A DNA stretch of 8,428 nt from Bacteroidales bacterium (GTDB lineage Bacteria; Bacteroidota; Bacteroidia; Bacteroidales; UBA3824), in NCBI GenBank assembly GCA_017645985.1, contig JAGCNK010000138.1, forward strand, positions 1 through 8,428, given 5' to 3'. Shown in pieces: positions 1 to 6,532 of this stretch. The number at the start of each line of letters is the position of its first letter. The first letter of the stretch is position 1. Position numbers and translations under genes: made by a program. Below the pieces are notes generated by a model that worked only from the letters and a program-made list of their open reading frames with translations, searched no databases and was not told the origin of the DNA.

Positions 1-429
1 AATACAATGCGCCTCGTCGATAGCCAGCATACTCATTTTCAGGGTTTTGAGCCGTTCTAGAAAAAGATCTGTACCAAGGCGTTCGGGCGAAAGGTAGAGA
101 AACTTGGTGCCGCCAAAGGTACAAGAGTCAAACGCTGCCTGAATTTCAAGGAATGTAAGTCCCGAATATACAGCCACGGCGTTGATGTTGCGGCGGCGGG
201 GGTTTTCCACCTGGTCTTTCATCAGTGCAATGAGCGGAGTTACCACAATGCACACTCCCTCCTTGCTGAGCGCGGGCACTTGAAAAATGATGCTCTTGCC
301 GCCTCCAGTGGGCAACAGACCGAGCGTGTCGCGTCCCTCGTCGGCAACCGAACGGATGATTTCTTCCTGCAACGGACGAAAAGAATCATAGCCCCAATAC
401 TGCTTCAATATGTCGGTATAGATACTCAC
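1..429 (-). CDS. recQ: RecQ-family ATP-dependent DNA helicase, N-terminal part (cut by left edge)
   Basis: This is the first 143 codons of a superfamily 2 DNA helicase that would unwind DNA 3' to 5' in repair and recombination. Read on the minus strand, the motifs come in RecQ order: motif 0 (YWGYDSFRPLQ, residues about 10-20), Walker A/motif I (PTGGGKS, about 41-47), motif Ia (VTPLIALMKDQV, about 64-75), a YLSPERL block (about 109-115), and the DEAH box in LAIDEAHCI just at the window edge. The rest of the helicase core and any RQC or HRDC domains lie outside. No ATG is near, so I chose the GTG at 427-429, which gives MSIYTDIL directly before the conserved motif 0; a GTG two codons earlier (433-435) is equally possible, and a TTG at 406-408 is a third choice. 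The gene is divergent from the foldase operon. The family call is firm; the exact start is not. Confidence 0.93.
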   Translation of the reverse strand, partial: MSIYTDILKQYWGYDSFRPLQEEIIRSVADEGRDTLGLLPTGGGKSIIFQVPALSKEGVCIVVTPLIALMKDQVENPRRRNINAVAVYSGLTFLEIQAAFDSCTFGGTKFLYLSPERLGTDLFLERLKTLKMSMLAIDEAHCI

Positions 430-434
430 AACCA

Positions 435-442
435 CAAAGGTA
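435..442 (-). promoter_or_regulatory. Candidate Bacteroidota -7 promoter element for recQ
   Basis: On the minus strand the sequence reads TACCTTTG, a full match to the TAnnTTTG -7 consensus known from Bacteroides. It ends 5 nt before the chosen GTG start. I see no good TTTG-type -33 element 19-21 nt further upstream; that position is instead covered by the palindrome at 458-469. An 8-base degenerate motif in an AT-rich region can arise by chance, so this is only a candidate. Confidence 0.3.
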
Positions 443-457
443 AAAATTTTTCTCTTA

Positions 458-469
458 TTTAACGTTAAA
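458..469. repeat. Perfect 12-bp palindrome in the divergent intergenic region
   Basis: TTTAACGTTAAA is its own reverse complement, with no mismatch and no loop. It lies between the two outward-facing -7-like motifs (435-442 and 497-504), where a dimeric regulator could act on both promoters. The palindrome itself is directly visible; a role as operator is inference. By composition one or two perfect 12-mers are expected by chance in a window this size. Confidence 0.5.
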
Positions 470-496
470 AAAAATGGCTAGGCATAAATATTTTTC

Positions 497-504
497 TAAT
501 TTTG
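497..504 (+). promoter_or_regulatory. Candidate Bacteroidota -7 promoter element for the foldase operon
   Basis: TAATTTTG matches the TAnnTTTG -7 consensus described for Bacteroides. Transcription would start near 510, leaving a leader of about 45-65 nt before the first foldase gene. No convincing -33 TTTG is visible about 20 nt upstream (the region around 470-480 is an A-tract followed by TGGC). The placement is sensible for the four-gene plus-strand run, but the motif is weak evidence alone. Confidence 0.35.
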
Positions 505-573
505 GCGCAAATTACGGATAGTGATTTTTAAGCGGTTTTTAACAACCTGTATATTATGACCAACAGTAATAAT

Positions 574-2502
574 ATGAAAAACATATTTTTGACAATAATA
601 ATTGCAAGCAGTATAACCAACAGCATCAATGCACAAACCCAGACGCCGATAATTACAATCGACGACAAGCTTGAAGTATACGCCGACGAATTCTGGCGCG
701 AGTACCGTCAACACAGCAACGCTGAACCCGACGACATCAACCCGCTCATAGCGCGTTACGCCGACTACCGTCTGCAAATATACGACGCACAACAGCGGCA
801 CTTAGACACGGCTCAATCTATTGCCGACGCCCGCGATTATTTTCAAAACTACCTGGTAACAAAGCATATAGCCGACGGCAAAAAATCGCAAAAGATAATC
901 AGCCAGCTTACTCGCGACTGCGGAACCCAATACCGTGTGTCGCACATTCAAGTAAACATCGACGGCAACCTGCCTTCCGACACCGCCGCAGCTTACTTCA
1001 AGGCTGCAAAAATACGCACAAGGCTATCCTCTGGCGCAGATTTCGCACTCGTGGCTCGTCAGCTGTCCGACGACCCTTCTGCCAACTACAACGGCGGCGA
1101 CCTCGGATATATCTCGGTGCTTGAGATGCCCGGTCACGCTTTTGCGCAATACGTCAAGGCCAACTACGGCAGATCGGAGATTTCGCAGCCTGTACGTGGC
1201 AAAAAGGCTTATCATATTATAAAGGTGTCTGACAAGAGGGCGGCAGTGGATTCGATAACGGTATCGTGCATTGAAATTCGCAAAACCAAAAAATGGCGTG
1301 CGGACGATTCGCTGCGCAACCTTGCCAACCAGATTTGCGAAAAGCTCAAAAACGGCGAGAACTTTGCCTCGTTGCAAAAAAAATACTCGTATCAGCAAGG
1401 CAGCCAGAAGCTTACTCTCTTTGAGGCTATCGACCGTTATGGTTCGCAAATCAACGACCTCAAATCAGAAGGCAGCGTATTTGCCAAGCCTGCCGACACT
1501 TACGAATCTTTCCTTATAGTAAGGCTCAACAAGCTGCACCCACGCAGCGCCGACCGCAATATGGAACCCACCGTTAGGGCGCGCTTTGTGGTTAGCGATA
1601 AGTTCAGAGAGATTTCAGGCGAATTTTTAGACAGCATCAAAACCGTGGCAGGATACCAGCCTACCAACGAATACGGCGCACTAGTCAACGCTATCGACGA
1701 AACTATTTTCGACGGTCAATGGATTCCCCAGGACGGTCTCACCCTTATCGACGACCAGCTGTTCACATTCCAGGGACGCAAATACACTCTCGGCGACTTT
1801 GCCAAATACGTGTACGAAAACCAGAAGCCCTGCACTGTTACATCCAACGCCGTGTATCTCGACAACAAGCTCAAAGAGATGACCGACCAACTGGCGTTTG
1901 AGGCTGCCAAGAAAATGCTGCTCAACCGCTATCCGCATTACAAGGTGCTGCTCAACGAATACACTTATCCGCAGCTCTACACCCTTGCCGACAAATACAA
2001 CACAGGCGAGCAGCTTGCCGACAACTACGCCGACGTGGAGGAATATTACAAAAAACACTCGTCGAACTATCTCAGCGGATACCTGCTCTATCTTAGAATT
2101 ATGGAACCCGCACAGGGTGCGTCGCCCAAGAAGGTGATGAAAGCTGCTGCCGAGCTTGCCAACTTTCCCGCCAAAAGTCCCGACTTGTCGCTGATACGTC
2201 CCGTAGCTGCCGACACTTTCCAGCTGGGTCAGAACCCGATAGCCGACATCGTGATAAGAGGTTTCAACTCAGGCGAATACTCCTACCCTGCCGACAAGGT
2301 GATCAACCTCGCCGACCAGAACAGGATAGTGATAACCAAGGTGCTTGAAGAACCCCATCCGATAGAGCTCAGCCAGATTTATCCTTTGGTTTCGGCAGAA
2401 TACCGCAACACACTCAAAACCAAGTATGTGAGCGAATTGCGCAAAAAATACAATCTCAAAATCGCCAACAACGCCGAATCTATCCTTAAAGAATCTTATT
2501 AA
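574..2502 (+). CDS. Secreted parvulin-type (PpiC/SurA-like) peptidylprolyl isomerase
   Basis: This is probably a periplasmic foldase that isomerises X-Pro bonds or chaperones envelope proteins in transit. I chose the ATG at 574 (642 aa), which gives MKN, a hydrophobic stretch IFLTIIIASSIT and a cleavage-like NSINA/Q; an ATG at 556 would add six polar residues. Counted from 574, a complete parvulin domain spans about 120-220, with the first conserved His in SHIQV (about 124), an acidic pair in LSDDPS, the GGDLG loop (about 174-178) and the second His in YHIIKV (about 214). A second parvulin-like module follows at about 228-322 but has Cys and Phe in place of the two His and lacks the GG-LG loop. 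The C-terminal 300 residues hold a VEEYYKKHSSNY segment resembling the linker before SurA parvulin modules, and a charged helical tail. First gene of the operon, 14 nt before the lipoprotein gene. Family call is strong, in vivo substrate unknown. Confidence 0.9.
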   Translation: MKNIFLTIIIASSITNSINAQTQTPIITIDDKLEVYADEFWREYRQHSNAEPDDINPLIARYADYRLQIYDAQQRHLDTAQSIADARDYFQNYLVTKHIADGKKSQKIISQLTRDCGTQYRVSHIQVNIDGNLPSDTAAAYFKAAKIRTRLSSGADFALVARQLSDDPSANYNGGDLGYISVLEMPGHAFAQYVKANYGRSEISQPVRGKKAYHIIKVSDKRAAVDSITVSCIEIRKTKKWRADDSLRNLANQICEKLKNGENFASLQKKYSYQQGSQKLTLFEAIDRYGSQINDLKSEGSVFAKPADTYESFLIVRLNKLHPRSADRNMEPTVRARFVVSDKFREISGEFLDSIKTVAGYQPTNEYGALVNAIDETIFDGQWIPQDGLTLIDDQLFTFQGRKYTLGDFAKYVYENQKPCTVTSNAVYLDNKLKEMTDQLAFEAAKKMLLNRYPHYKVLLNEYTYPQLYTLADKYNTGEQLADNYADVEEYYKKHSSNYLSGYLLYLRIMEPAQGASPKKVMKAAAELANFPAKSPDLSLIRPVAADTFQLGQNPIADIVIRGFNSGEYSYPADKVINLADQNRIVITKVLEEPHPIELSQIYPLVSAEYRNTLKTKYVSELRKKYNLKIANNAESILKESY

Positions 2503-2516
2503 ACACAGAGAATAAA

Positions 2517-3398
2517 ATGAAACACTTCGACAGAATAATAATTCTAACCCTATTGACAAGTCTGTTGGCTGTATCGTGCCACAACGAAATTCCCACCGGC
2601 TCGCGTGTGCCCGTGGTCAAGGTTTACGACAAATATCTCTATCAAGACGACATCGCCGCCCTCGTTCCCGAAGGCACAACGCCCCAGGACAGCGCGTTGA
2701 AGGTGCGCAGCTATGTGGAGGTATGGGTGCGCAAGCAGCTGATGATCAAGAAAGCAGAACTCTACCTCACCGACGAGCAGAAAGATGTGGAACGTCAGCT
2801 CGAAGACTACCGCGCAAGCCTGCTCATCTACAAGTATCAGGACAAATATCTGTCGGAAAACTTCGACACCACTGTCACCCCCAAGGAGGTGGAGGCATAC
2901 TATCAGCAGCATCACGACGACTTCAAGCTGCAGAAAAACGCAGTAAAGGCATTCTTTGTGAAAATTCCTATCGAATCGTCTGAGATTCAGCGTCTGCGCT
3001 ACCTGCTCGACTTCCGTTCAGAAAAAGACTCAATAGCACTGATGGATTTCTGCCGCGACAACTCGCTCACCTACGACAATTTCGGATGCGACTGGATTTC
3101 GTTTGCCGACGCTTCTGCCAATCTGCCCGAAACCGTTGACAACAGCGACGACCGCATCAAAAGCCGCAGAACTATCACACAGGCCGACCAGCAGTTTATG
3201 TACCTGCTCAAAATCAGAGACTTTCTGCCGGCTGGTTCGCTCGAACCTTTTGAGATGGCTCAACCGCGCGTGCAGAACGTGGTGCTAAACTCAAAAATGG
3301 CCCGCCGTCTCAACCAGCTTGAAGAAGAGCTGTACGAAAACGCCATTGGCAACGGCACGATAGAATATTACGATGATAAAAAAATTAATAAACAATAA
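2517..3398 (+). CDS. SurA/PpiC-like foldase lipoprotein without a recognisable catalytic parvulin site
   Basis: The 293-residue product starts with a lipoprotein signal: a hydrophobic stretch (about residues 7-18) and the lipobox LAVSC, so Cys21 should be lipidated and the protein anchored in an envelope membrane. Residues about 35-130 resemble the N-terminal chaperone part of SurA/PrsA-like foldases (helical, charged, with VTPKEVEAYYQQHHDDFK leading where a parvulin domain would begin). The expected parvulin region, about 140-235, starts with AFFVKIP rather than a His-Ile-Leu strand, has no GG-LG loop, and ends with FMYLLKIRDF rather than a Phe/Tyr-His strand. The tail (ARRLNQLEEELYENA) matches the C-terminal helix style of these proteins. 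It is therefore likely a non-catalytic or highly diverged chaperone partner. It lies between two PPIase genes with gaps of 14 and 4 nt. Annotation pipelines may call it hypothetical or peptidylprolyl isomerase. Confidence 0.8.
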   Translation: MKHFDRIIILTLLTSLLAVSCHNEIPTGSRVPVVKVYDKYLYQDDIAALVPEGTTPQDSALKVRSYVEVWVRKQLMIKKAELYLTDEQKDVERQLEDYRASLLIYKYQDKYLSENFDTTVTPKEVEAYYQQHHDDFKLQKNAVKAFFVKIPIESSEIQRLRYLLDFRSEKDSIALMDFCRDNSLTYDNFGCDWISFADASANLPETVDNSDDRIKSRRTITQADQQFMYLLKIRDFLPAGSLEPFEMAQPRVQNVVLNSKMARRLNQLEEELYENAIGNGTIEYYDDKKINKQ

Positions 3399-3402
3399 AG
3401 AG

Positions 3403-4902
3403 ATGACAAAAAAGATTTTTGTACTATCGGCATTAATATTAACAATGGCGGCAGGCTCCGCAGCAGCCCAGGACTCTACGGCGGCAGCAGCCAAAGACAC
3501 AACGGTATCAGTGGTCAAAGACACCACAGCTTCAGCGACCAAAGACACCGCCAAAACCATTGCGCTACAGATTCCGCCCGCACCTCCCACATCTACCGAA
3601 ACCATCGTTGTTGACAGAGTGGTGGCAGTGGTGGGCAACAAGATAATTCTCGAATCCGAAGTTCAATCGCAACTGATGCAGGCTCAGGCTCGCAACAGCA
3701 AGATCGACAAGGCTCAGATTTTTGAAGACCTTCTGTACCAGAAACTACTTGTGGCTCAGGCCGAAATCGACAGTGTGGACATCAAAATCACCGACAAGAT
3801 GGTGGAAGACAAGGTGACGGAAAAACTCAACCGCTTTATCGACGAGATGGGCGGCGTGGAAAAAATGGAAGAGTACTTCAACAAGCCTCTCGCCGAAATC
3901 AAGGAGGACCTCCGCGACGTTACCCGCGACCAGCTGATTGCCAGCACCGAGCAGGAAGAAATCACCAAAGACGTGAAAGTGACTCCCGCCGAGGTGAACA
4001 AATACTACAAGTCGCTGTCGAAAGACTCGCTTCCGCTTATCGACCTGCAGTTTGAGATCAACGAGATCCTTATCCATCCCTCAGTATCAAAACAAGACCG
4101 CGACGCCGTGAAAAAACGCCTTATGGACATCCGTCAAGAGGTGCTGTCGGGCGGTTCGCTGTTTGAAACCAAGGCGGTGCTCTACAGCGAAGACCCAGGA
4201 TCGGCTGTCGACGGCGGCGAACTCGGTATGATGTCGCGCGGCGAGCTTGTGCCCGAATTTGCGGCCGCTGCTTTCTCGCTCAAAAAGGACTCGATTTCCG
4301 AGGTGGTGGAATCAGAATTCGGTTTCCACATCATTCAGCTTATCGACCGCAAAGGCGAACGTATCAACGTGCGCCACATTCTTATGAAACCCAAATTCAC
4401 CGCCGAGGCCAAGGTAAAAGCCAAGGCAAAAGCCGACAGCATCTACTCCATTATTATGGACAAGAAAATGACTTTTGAAGATGCTGCCAAGCTCTTCTCC
4501 ACCAACGACAAGACCGGCAAGAACGGCGGCGTGAAGATTAACCCATACTCTGGCGACACAAAATTCACCGTGGACGCATTGCAGCAGGTGATGCCCGCCG
4601 ACTTTTACTACATCCAGAATATGAAGGCTGGCGACATCTCCAGAACCCTCGACTCTTACGACGACCGTGGCAATTTCGCATACAAGATCGTATTCCTGAA
4701 AAGCCGCACCGAGCCGCACATCGCCACCATCGAAACCGACTACCAGACCATCCAGGATATGGCTCTCGACCACAAATACTCACAGGCTTACGACAAATGG
4801 GTGAAGGAGAAAGCCCAGTCGGTTTACGTTAAAATTGCCGACGAATACAAAAACTTCAATTTCAAGTTCAAGGGCTGGATTCACAACGAATACGAACGTT
4901 AA
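3403..4902 (+). CDS. surA: SurA-type periplasmic chaperone with two parvulin domains
   Basis: A periplasmic foldase, by family likely to guide outer-membrane proteins towards the BAM assembly machinery. I chose the ATG at 3403 (499 aa), 4 nt after the preceding stop, because it gives a clean signal peptide (MTKK, hydrophobic core, GSAAA/Q); an ATG at 3373 would overlap the upstream gene by 26 nt and bury the signal. After an Ala/Thr/Lys-rich linker (about 24-64, with three KDT repeats) comes the SurA N-domain (about 67-195, opening with VDRVVAVVGNKIILESEV), then parvulin 1 (about 217-316) and parvulin 2 (about 322-435), and a C-terminal segment ending FKGWIHNEYER. Parvulin 1 keeps the GGELG loop and the second His (FGFHIIQL, His309) but has Glu221 where the first His is expected; parvulin 2 keeps the first His (RHILMKP, His325) but has Lys428 at the second. 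This is the best SurA candidate of the three foldases here. Confidence 0.92.
   Translation: MTKKIFVLSALILTMAAGSAAAQDSTAAAAKDTTVSVVKDTTASATKDTAKTIALQIPPAPPTSTETIVVDRVVAVVGNKIILESEVQSQLMQAQARNSKIDKAQIFEDLLYQKLLVAQAEIDSVDIKITDKMVEDKVTEKLNRFIDEMGGVEKMEEYFNKPLAEIKEDLRDVTRDQLIASTEQEEITKDVKVTPAEVNKYYKSLSKDSLPLIDLQFEINEILIHPSVSKQDRDAVKKRLMDIRQEVLSGGSLFETKAVLYSEDPGSAVDGGELGMMSRGELVPEFAAAAFSLKKDSISEVVESEFGFHIIQLIDRKGERINVRHILMKPKFTAEAKVKAKAKADSIYSIIMDKKMTFEDAAKLFSTNDKTGKNGGVKINPYSGDTKFTVDALQQVMPADFYYIQNMKAGDISRTLDSYDDRGNFAYKIVFLKSRTEPHIATIETDYQTIQDMALDHKYSQAYDKWVKEKAQSVYVKIADEYKNFNFKFKGWIHNEYER
3481..3552 (+). repeat. Three tandem 24-nt units in the surA linker
   Basis: Three consecutive 24-nt units (3481-3504, 3505-3528, 3529-3552) encode AAAAKDTT, VSVVKDTT and ASATKDTA. 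The core CAAAGACAC recurs at exact 24-nt spacing, while the flanks have diverged. The repeat sits right after the signal peptide, in a low-complexity linker ahead of the SurA N-domain. Because 24 is a multiple of three, gain or loss of a unit would change linker length without a frameshift. Confidence 0.75.
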
Positions 4903-4916
4903 AACCTTATTAAACT

Positions 4917-5882
4917 ATGATACAATACAACAGCGACGTAGAGGCAGCAGAGGCGTTGAAACAGAAACACGACCGCCTTATCGAAGAGATAGGCAAAGTG
5001 GTGTTCGGACAGAAAGAGATTATCGAACAGGTGCTTACTGTTATGTTCAGCGGCGGACACTGCCTGCTAGTGGGCGTGCCGGGACTGGCCAAGACCCTCT
5101 TGGTAAACACTATTGCCAAGGCTCTCGACCTCAAATACAAGCGCATACAGTTCACTCCCGACCTTATGCCGTCTGACATCACCGGCAGCGAGATTCTCGA
5201 CGAACAGAAGAATTTCCGCTTTATCAAAGGTCCTGTGTTCGCCAACATCATCCTCGCCGACGAGATCAACCGTACTCCGCCAAAGACCCAGTCGGCTCTC
5301 TTGGAGGCTATGCAGGAGCACACCGTCACTGTTGCAGGCAACAACTACGCCCTCGACGAGCCTTTCTTTGTGCTTGCCACACAAAACCCCGTGGAGCAGG
5401 AAGGTACCTATCCCCTACCCGAGGCGCAGTTAGACCGCTTTATGTTTAATGTGATTTTAGACTATCCCTCTGTCGACGAGGAGATTACAATTGTAAAAAA
5501 CACCACCCGCGACACCACTGTACAGACCGAAAAGGTGGTTTCGTCGGAAGAAATCATATATTTCCGCAATCTTATCAAAAAGGTGGCAGTATCCGACAAC
5601 GTGGTGAAATACGCCGTGACACTCGCTGCCAAAACACGTCCCCACACCACCACAGCGCACGCCGCAGCCGACAAGTACCTCAACTGGGGCGCAGGTCCGC
5701 GCGCGTCGCAATATCTGGTGGCCGGAGCTAAGACATACGCGATGCTCCACGGCAAGTATTCGCCCGACATCGACGATGTGAAGGCTGTGGCTCTGCCCGT
5801 ACTGCGCCACCGAATTATCAGAAACTATCAGGCTGAGGCTGAGGGACTCTCCGAAGACGACCTGATCAAGATGATGCTCTAA
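4917..5882 (+). CDS. moxR: MoxR-family AAA+ ATPase
   Basis: A cytoplasmic AAA+ ATPase of 321 residues, the usual MoxR length. These ATPases act as chaperones that help assemble or activate partner complexes, often VWA-domain proteins. Visible motifs in order are the pre-Walker VVFGQKEIIEQVL (about 28-40), Walker A GVPGLAKT (53-60), Walker B IILADE (101-106) followed by INRTPPKTQSALLEAMQE, sensor 1 in LATQNP (153-158), the MoxR signature GTYPLPEAQLDRF with the probable arginine finger R174, and sensor 2 in GPRASQYL (R262) in the C-terminal lid. All key ATPase residues are present. It follows surA by 14 nt and looks co-transcribed with it. The genes that normally follow moxR in Bacteroidota (DUF58 and VWA/Bat proteins) are absent; the next gene is on the other strand. 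Its partner is therefore unknown. Confidence 0.95.
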   Translation: MIQYNSDVEAAEALKQKHDRLIEEIGKVVFGQKEIIEQVLTVMFSGGHCLLVGVPGLAKTLLVNTIAKALDLKYKRIQFTPDLMPSDITGSEILDEQKNFRFIKGPVFANIILADEINRTPPKTQSALLEAMQEHTVTVAGNNYALDEPFFVLATQNPVEQEGTYPLPEAQLDRFMFNVILDYPSVDEEITIVKNTTRDTTVQTEKVVSSEEIIYFRNLIKKVAVSDNVVKYAVTLAAKTRPHTTTAHAAADKYLNWGAGPRASQYLVAGAKTYAMLHGKYSPDIDDVKAVALPVLRHRIIRNYQAEAEGLSEDDLIKMML

Positions 5883-5884
5883 AT

Positions 5885-6532
5885 TCAGGGCTTGAATTCA
5901 AGCGCGTCTAATATATTTCTGATTTGCTTTATGGTAAGCTGTCCGGGAGCGGTAGGAGCTCCGTCGTCGGCAGCGGCGTAGGTAAACGGCGCACCCATCA
6001 TCACCGAGGCTGCACGTGTTATCTTGCCGGTTTCGCCCATACAGAATGCCACAATGTCGTTGTACTCGCCGTAAAGACCGAGAATACGGGCATTGTCTGA
6101 CACCGAGTTAGACTTGCACGCCATCTTCACTATATCAGCGCCCAATTCCTTGCAGTATTTGATAATACCTTTGAGAATACCGGCGTCGGGAGTGGTCTCG
6201 TAGTTGTGATACGATATTATCAGCTTGCATTTCTTGCTCAGCAGACAAGCGCGGCGCAGCTTGAGCGAAAACTCTGCCGCACGCTCTATCTCCAAGTCGA
6301 TGTATTCTGCACCGTTGAGCGCGGCGGTTTCGAGCATAGATATGTCGTAATCCTGCTCATACACACCGGGACGGCACGTTACTATATATTTGTACTCCTC
6401 GGCAGAGAGCATCTGTATCATTTCGTCGGCGGTGGGTTTCACCAAGTCGACGCGCAGCTCGGCACATTTGTTGCCGCCGAGCTGCCGCATCGCATTGTCC
6501 ACGCCTTCGGCCGATAGGCATACGTAGAGCAT
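5885..6532 (-). CDS. aroD: 3-dehydroquinate dehydratase, type I (AroD)
   Basis: Catalyses the third shikimate-pathway step, dehydration of 3-dehydroquinate to 3-dehydroshikimate, through a Schiff base in a TIM barrel. The class I active site can be read along the 215 residues: ELRVDL (Glu25, Arg27), VTCR (Arg54), the catalytic His109 in IISYHNYETTP, the Schiff-base Lys136 in ADIVKMACK (the 27-residue His-Lys spacing equals that of E. coli His143-Lys170), Arg173 in GKITRAAS, and the closing loop APTAPGQ with Gln198. Thr194 stands where E. coli has Ser232. At 215 residues it is shorter than the E. coli enzyme (about 252) but lacks no catalytic element. It is last in the aromatic operon; its ATG overlaps the upstream stop by one base (TAATG), suggesting translational coupling. 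Its stop lies 2 nt from that of the convergent moxR. Confidence 0.93.
   Translation of the reverse strand: MLYVCLSAEGVDNAMRQLGGNKCAELRVDLVKPTADEMIQMLSAEEYKYIVTCRPGVYEQDYDISMLETAALNGAEYIDLEIERAAEFSLKLRRACLLSKKCKLIISYHNYETTPDAGILKGIIKYCKELGADIVKMACKSNSVSDNARILGLYGEYNDIVAFCMGETGKITRAASVMMGAPFTYAAADDGAPTAPGQLTIKQIRNILDALEFKP

Noticed and set aside
280..462. 60-codon plus-strand open frame opposite the recQ start
   Set aside because: It is antisense to conserved RecQ motifs, has no recognisable domain, and its sequence is explained by the helicase reading on the other strand.
3373..3402. Upstream ATG at 3373 as the surA start
   Set aside because: It would overlap the lipoprotein gene by 26 nt and add ten polar/charged residues before an otherwise standard signal peptide that begins at the 3403 ATG.
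4312..4773. 153-codon minus-strand open frame inside surA
   Set aside because: Antisense shadow of the second parvulin region; no domain, signal or leader of its own.
5891..5902. CTTGAATTCAAG palindrome as an intrinsic terminator or operator
   Set aside because: It is a loopless, AT-containing 12-mer inside aroD coding sequence with no following T-run. A chance palindrome of this length is expected about once or twice in a window this size.
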